A stretch of 64,000 nt of DNA from the NCBI GenBank assembly GCA_017621885.1, contig JAGASD010000007.1, positions 1-64,000 on the forward strand, in the 5' to 3' direction. The notes beneath the pieces are model-generated. The model saw nothing but the letters and a program-made list of their open reading frames with translations. It was not told the origin of the DNA and ran no database searches. Below, piece after piece: positions 60,252 to 64,000 of this stretch (positions are counted from its first letter, which is position 1; each line of letters begins with the position of its first letter). The position numbers and the translations under genes were made by a program. Origin of the DNA: Clostridia bacterium. Lineage in GTDB: Bacteria > Bacillota > Clostridia > Oscillospirales > Acutalibacteraceae.

Positions 60252-61316
60252 ATGGGTGAGAAAGTTTTAATGAAGGGTAATGAAGCTATTGCTGAAGCCG
60301 CTATCAGAGCAGGCTGTATGCATTATTTCGGCTATCCTATTACTCCTCAGACAGAAATTGCCGCATATATGGCAAAGCGTATGCCTAAGGTGGGCGGCGT
60401 ATTCCTTCAGGCTGAAAGTGAAATTGCCGCAATTAATATGGTTCTTGGTGTTGCCGCTACAGGTAAGCGTGTTATGACATCATCATCAAGCCCCGGAGTA
60501 TCTCTTAAAAGCGAGGGTATCTCTTACATAGCAGGTAGCGATGTTCCTGCTCTTATTGTTAACGTACAGCGTGGCGGCCCCGGTCTCGGCGGTATTCAGC
60601 CTTCACAGTCTGACTATTTCCAGGCGGTTAAAGGCGGTAGCCACGGTGACTTTATGAAGATTGTTCTTGCACCTTCTTCAGTTCAGGAAATGGCTTCTCT
60701 TACAAGCACCGCATTTGACCTTGCTGATAAATACAGAATGCCCGCAATGATTCTTGCTGACGGTACAATGGGTCAGATGATGGAGCCTGTTGAGCTTCCC
60801 GAAACAAAGCCCAACACATTCGAAAAGCCCTGGGCCCTTACAGGTACAAAGGGAGAGAGAAAGCACAACATTGTTAACTCTCTTTACCTTAAACCCGAAG
60901 AGCTTGAAAAAACAAACTTCGAGCGTTTTGCAAGATACAAAACAATTGAAGAAAACGAAGTTCTTTATGAAGAATACTTTATGGATGATGCAGAAATCTG
61001 CGTTGTTTCATTCGGTATTACAGCCCGTGTTGCTAAAAATGCTATTGTTGAAGCAAGAGCAAAGGGCATTAAGGTTGGTATGATTCGTCCTATTACACTC
61101 TGGCCCTTCCCCAAGAAGGTATTAAGAGAAGCAGCAGATAAGTGCAAAGCATTTATTTCTGTTGAAATGAATATGGGTCAGATGATTGAAGACGTTAAGC
61201 TTGCAACAGAATGCAAGAAGCCCGTATATCTTTGCAACCGTACAGGCGGTATGATTCCTGCACCGGAAGAGGTACTTGCAAAGATTGAAGAAGTCAACGA
61301 AGGAGGGGACAAATAA
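60252..61316 (+). CDS. vorB: 2-oxoisovalerate-type ferredoxin oxidoreductase, alpha subunit
   Basis: The 354-residue subunit starts MGEKVLMKGNEAIAEAAIRA and continues with GYPITPQTEIA and VMTSSSSPGVSLKSEGISYIAG. This is the wording of proteins named VorB (3-methyl-2-oxobutanoate dehydrogenase). It provides the pyrimidine-binding and CoA-facing domains (about 1-230) and domain II (about 250-354). With its partners it converts branched 2-oxoacids and CoA to acyl-CoA, CO2 and reduced ferredoxin, or the reverse. The stop overlaps the beta start by one base. Confidence 0.92.
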   Translation: MGEKVLMKGNEAIAEAAIRAGCMHYFGYPITPQTEIAAYMAKRMPKVGGVFLQAESEIAAINMVLGVAATGKRVMTSSSSPGVSLKSEGISYIAGSDVPALIVNVQRGGPGLGGIQPSQSDYFQAVKGGSHGDFMKIVLAPSSVQEMASLTSTAFDLADKYRMPAMILADGTMGQMMEPVELPETKPNTFEKPWALTGTKGERKHNIVNSLYLKPEELEKTNFERFARYKTIEENEVLYEEYFMDDAEICVVSFGITARVAKNAIVEARAKGIKVGMIRPITLWPFPKKVLREAADKCKAFISVEMNMGQMIEDVKLATECKKPVYLCNRTGGMIPAPEEVLAKIEEVNEGGDK

Positions 61317-62071
61317 TGGTAGTATTCGAAAAACCAAAGACATTAACAGATGCACCGCTTCATTACTGTCCCGGTTGCACTCACGGTATTATCCACAGAC
61401 TTGTTGCTGAGGTTATTGATGAATTAGGTATTGACGGAAGAACAATCGGTGTTGCACCTGTTGGTTGCTCCGTTATGGCTTACGATTATTTTACCTGTGA
61501 TTTTATTCAGGCACCCCACGGCAGAGCACCTGCAGTTGCTACAGGCGTTAAACGTGCTGATCCTGAAAACAATATCGTTTTTACATATCAGGGTGACGGT
61601 GACCTTGCTGCTATCGGTACAGCTGAAACGGTACACGCTGCCGCAAGACGTGAAAATATCACAGTTATCTTTGTAAATAACGCTATTTACGGTATGACAG
61701 GCGGTCAGATGGCTCCCACAACTCTTCCCGGTCAGGTTACACAGACCTCACCCTACGGCAGAGATGTTGAAACAGTTGGTTATCCCGTTAAGGTTTGTGA
61801 GCTTCTTCAGAACGTTGACGGTGCCGCATACCTTGAAAGAGTTTCGGTTAATAATCCCGCTAATGTAAAGAAAGCTAAAAAAGCAATTAAAAAAGCTTTC
61901 CAGAATCAGATTGACGGTAAAGGCTTCTCTCTTATTGAGGTTGTTTCCACTTGTCCTACAAACTGGGGTCTTACACCTCAGAAGGCTCTTGAATGGCTTG
62001 AGGAAAATATGCTTCCTTATTATCCTCTCGGTGTTTATAAAGATATCTATGCAGAAGAGGAGGCAAAATAA
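61316..62071 (+). CDS. vorA: 2-oxoacid:ferredoxin oxidoreductase, TPP-binding beta subunit
   Basis: The 251-residue subunit has HYCPGCTHGI near the N-terminus, VGCSVMAYDYF, and the thiamine pyrophosphate motif GDGDLAAIGTAE...NNAIYGMTGGQMAPTT. It carries the catalytic cofactor. The adjacent delta, alpha and gamma genes complete the complex. The AGGAGGGG ribosome site lies within the vorB end. Confidence 0.93.
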   Translation: MVVFEKPKTLTDAPLHYCPGCTHGIIHRLVAEVIDELGIDGRTIGVAPVGCSVMAYDYFTCDFIQAPHGRAPAVATGVKRADPENNIVFTYQGDGDLAAIGTAETVHAAARRENITVIFVNNAIYGMTGGQMAPTTLPGQVTQTSPYGRDVETVGYPVKVCELLQNVDGAAYLERVSVNNPANVKKAKKAIKKAFQNQIDGKGFSLIEVVSTCPTNWGLTPQKALEWLEENMLPYYPLGVYKDIYAEEEAK

Positions 62072-62073
62072 TT

Positions 62074-62610
62074 ATGAGTAATACATGTAATATTCTTTTT
62101 GCCGGCTTCGGTGGTCAGGGTATCCTTTTTGCAGGTAAATTTGTTGCATATAAGGGTCTTCTTGAAAACAAACAGGTTTCATGGCTTCCTTCGTACGGCC
62201 CTGAAATGCGTGGCGGTACAGCAAACTGCAGCGTTATTGTAAGTGACGAGCCTATCGGTTCACCCATCGTTGGTAAACCTGATGTTCTTGTTGCAATGAA
62301 CCTTCCTTCTCTCGATAAATATGAGAATGAAGTTGTTTCCGGCGGTAAGATTTTTGTTGATTCAACACTTATTACACGTAAGGTTGAAAGAACAGATGTT
62401 GATGTTTTCTACATTCCTGCAACAGCTATTGCTAATGAGCAGGGCGTCAGCACTCTCGCTAATATGATTATCACAGGTAAGCTTCTCAAGGAGGTTCCTA
62501 TGCTCGGCTTTGACGGTATAGATGCACCTCTCAGCAAGGTTGTTTCCGCCCGTCGCGCAAATCTTCTTGATGTTAACAAAACAGCACTCAAGCTTGGTTA
62601 TGATTATTAA
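62074..62610 (+). CDS. vorC: 2-oxoacid:ferredoxin oxidoreductase, gamma subunit
   Basis: The 178-residue subunit has [21 protein letters not shown] and [25 protein letters not shown] split over about residues 9-70, both hallmarks of the gamma (domain III) subunit. It starts 2 bp after vorA with GAGGAGG upstream. Confidence 0.93.
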   Translation: MSNTCNILFAGFGGQGILFAGKFVAYKGLLENKQVSWLPSYGPEMRGGTANCSVIVSDEPIGSPIVGKPDVLVAMNLPSLDKYENEVVSGGKIFVDSTLITRKVERTDVDVFYIPATAIANEQGVSTLANMIITGKLLKEVPMLGFDGIDAPLSKVVSARRANLLDVNKTALKLGYDY

Positions 62611-62643
62611 TTAATTGATTTGATTTGAAAAGAGGTTATTTCA

Positions 62644-63720
62644 ATGAGTTATAATTTTAAAATTGAAAGAACTAACAATCCCAAGGTAAAACCTGCGGAT
62701 GAAAGCAAACTCGGTTTCGGTAAAATTTTTACTGACCATATGTTTTTGATGAATTATGATGACGGTCAGGGTTGGCACGACGGCAGAGTTGTTCCTTACG
62801 GACCTCTTTCACTTGATCCTTCTGCAATGGTTTTCCATTATGCTCAGGAGCTTTTTGAAGGTCTTAAAGCTTACAGAACTGCCGATGGCAGCATTCAGCT
62901 TTTCCGTCCTCAGAAGAATATCGAAAGAATGAATAACACTTGCGACCGTCTTTGTGTTCCCCGTCTTGACCCCGATATGGTTCTTGAGGCTATTAAGACT
63001 GTTGTAGACGTAGATAAGGATTGGGTACCCCACAGCGAAGGTACATCACTTTATATCCGTCCTTTCATTATTGCTACCGATGAATTCCTTGGTGTACATC
63101 CTTCACACAGCTACATTTTCGCTATAATTCTTTCACCCGTTGGTTCTTATTACCCCAACGGTATGGACCCTGTAAAAATCGCTATTGAACGTGAGTATGT
63201 TCGTTGCGTTAAGGGCGGTACAGGTATGGCAAAGGCAGGCGGTAACTACGCCGCATCTCTTATCGGTCAGGAAAAGGCTGACAAAATGGGTTATGCCCAG
63301 GTTCTCTGGCTTGACGGTGTTGAAAGAAAGTATATTGACGAAGTTGGTGCAATGAACGTATTCTTCGTGATTGACGGTGTTGTTGTTACACCCGAGCTTA
63401 CTGACGGCAACATTCTTCCCGGTGTTACAAGAGCAAGCTGTATTGAAGTTCTTAAAGCTAAGGGCTATAAGGTTGAAGAACGTAAGATTTCTATTGATGA
63501 GGTTAAAGAGGCTCACAAAAACGGTACACTTAACGAATCATTCGGTACAGGTACAGCGGCAGTTATTTCACCCGTTGGTGAATATATTGACGGTGATGAG
63601 CATATTATTATCAACAATAACGAAATCGGTCCCGTTGCTCAGTTCCTTTATGATGAGCTCACAGGTATTCAGTGGGGCAAAATCGCAGACGAAAACGGCT
63701 GGATTGTAAAAGTTAACTGA
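62644..63720 (+). CDS. ilvE: branched-chain amino acid aminotransferase
   Basis: The 358-residue fold-type IV PLP enzyme interconverts Val, Leu and Ile with their 2-oxoacids. It is of the longer BCAT form: FHYAQELFEGLKAYR, LYIRPFIIATDEFLG, the PLP lysine about residue 197 in GMAKAGGNYAAS, WLDGVERKYIDEVGAMN, and ILPGVTRAS. It follows the VOR genes by 33 bp with AGAGG, so oxidoreductase and transaminase are probably co-expressed. This directly ties the VOR complex to branched-chain substrates. Confidence 0.95.
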   Translation: MSYNFKIERTNNPKVKPADESKLGFGKIFTDHMFLMNYDDGQGWHDGRVVPYGPLSLDPSAMVFHYAQELFEGLKAYRTADGSIQLFRPQKNIERMNNTCDRLCVPRLDPDMVLEAIKTVVDVDKDWVPHSEGTSLYIRPFIIATDEFLGVHPSHSYIFAIILSPVGSYYPNGMDPVKIAIEREYVRCVKGGTGMAKAGGNYAASLIGQEKADKMGYAQVLWLDGVERKYIDEVGAMNVFFVIDGVVVTPELTDGNILPGVTRASCIEVLKAKGYKVEERKISIDEVKEAHKNGTLNESFGTGTAAVISPVGEYIDGDEHIIINNNEIGPVAQFLYDELTGIQWGKIADENGWIVKVN

Positions 63721-63731
63721 TTTTTTAATTG

Positions 63732-63765
63732 AACGACTCAGGTAGAAAAATCTGCTTGGGTCGTT
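63732..63765 (+). terminator. hairpin at the end of the VOR-ilvE operon
   Basis: AACGACTCAGGTAGA pairs with TCTGCTTGGGTCGTT over 15 positions (three G-T), loop AAAA. The T-tract is short. Confidence 0.75.
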
Positions 63766-63768
63766 TAG

Positions 63769-63797
63769 TTGCAATTATTGTAATAATGTGTTAAAAT
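63769..63797 (+). promoter_or_regulatory. promoter of the last, partial gene
   Basis: TTGCAA (63769-63774) and TAAAAT (63792-63797), 17-bp spacer. Confidence 0.6.
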
Positions 63798-63837
63798 ATA
63801 TTGAAAATATGATAATTAATCCGAAAGGAGAATTCTT

Positions 63838-64000
63838 TTGTCTGACAAACGATACCCCGATATTAACAACGATAACGATAATCGCCGTATTTCAATTGAG
63901 GATGATTATCTTGAGTTGTTGAATAATGATGATGTTTACGATATCAGCAGCGACGTTTTCAGTGAGTCATCGAACGATGTTTATATAGGGAAAAAAACAT
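63838..64000 (+). CDS. N-terminus of an unknown acidic protein (runs off the window)
   Basis: A TTG start at 63838 with GAAAGGAG at 63823-63830 opens a frame to the window end. The 54 visible residues are very hydrophilic, rich in Asp/Asn (DINNDNDNRR, EDDYLELLNNDDVYD). A disordered N-terminal cytoplasmic tail of a larger protein is plausible. No family can be named. Confidence 0.55.
   Translation, partial: MSDKRYPDINNDNDNRRISIEDDYLELLNNDDVYDISSDVFSESSNDVYIGKKT

Overview
The window reads as low-to-moderate GC chromosomal DNA of an anaerobic Firmicute, most likely class Clostridia near Oscillospirales/Ruminococcaceae. This placement is inferred from strong AGGAGG-type ribosome sites, TTGACA/TATAAT promoters, T-box leaders, a BlaI/BlaR1-type pair, ferredoxin-dependent 2-oxoacid chemistry, dockerin-like modules and polysaccharide-active secreted enzymes. 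No marker was compared with a database.

Layout. 1-1238: 3' end of a 23S rRNA gene, then tyrA behind a leader peptide with six consecutive Tyr codons and an attenuator. 1447-6616: FN3 surface protein, HAD phosphatase, typA, a membrane-anchored protein and a possible small ORF. 6706-11415: a 1569-residue modular secreted esterase. 11503-17659: BlaI/BlaR1-like pair with twin operators, then a minus-strand operon of membrane proteins (one frameshifted) and a four-helix-bundle protein. 17798-18811: a decayed insertion at tRNA-Thr(CGT), with a duplicated tRNA end, a serine-recombinase tail and an array of small hairpins joined by a repeated 10-mer. 19011-26741: complete histidine operon hisR-hisZ/G fusion-D-C-B-H-A-F-IE, closed by a tandem palindromic element. 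27015-31315: a penicillin-binding protein facing tcdA-yhaM-prmA. 31409-36859: a glycosidase remnant, tRNA-Leu(TAA), secreted and surface proteins and a CE15-like esterase. 36893-44725: AraC regulator, GPH sugar symporter, GH2 glycosidase, PHP protein, Gfo/Idh/MocA oxidoreductase and a membrane protein. 44770-49508: cysK, DUF6056-like protein plus GT2, and an amidohydrolase.

49576-63720 is the most interesting part and looks like one branched-chain amino acid (BCAA) system. Three T-box leaders lie here. Aligning them puts CTC (Leu), ATC (Ile) and GTA (Val) in the same specifier position. The Leu T-box drives, on the minus strand, a LeuA-like protein that has lost its catalytic residues and a TIM-barrel/acyl-CoA-synthetase fusion. 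The Ile and Val T-boxes drive two paralogous proteins that join an XRE helix-turn-helix and a cupin to a medium-chain-type acyl-CoA synthetase. Downstream come a P-loop ATPase, the four subunits of a VOR-type 2-oxoacid:ferredoxin oxidoreductase and a branched-chain aminotransferase. The model I infer: when one BCAA-tRNA is uncharged, the matching branched-chain acid (2-methylbutyrate, isobutyrate or isovalerate) is activated to its CoA thioester, reductively carboxylated by VOR, and transaminated to Ile, Val or Leu. The reverse-VOR route is known in rumen bacteria. The per-amino-acid T-box control of fused acyl-CoA synthetases is, as far as I know, not described.

Start sites were chosen from ribosome sites and family N-termini. 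Specifier triplets, promoters, terminators and RNA structures were read by eye, not computed.
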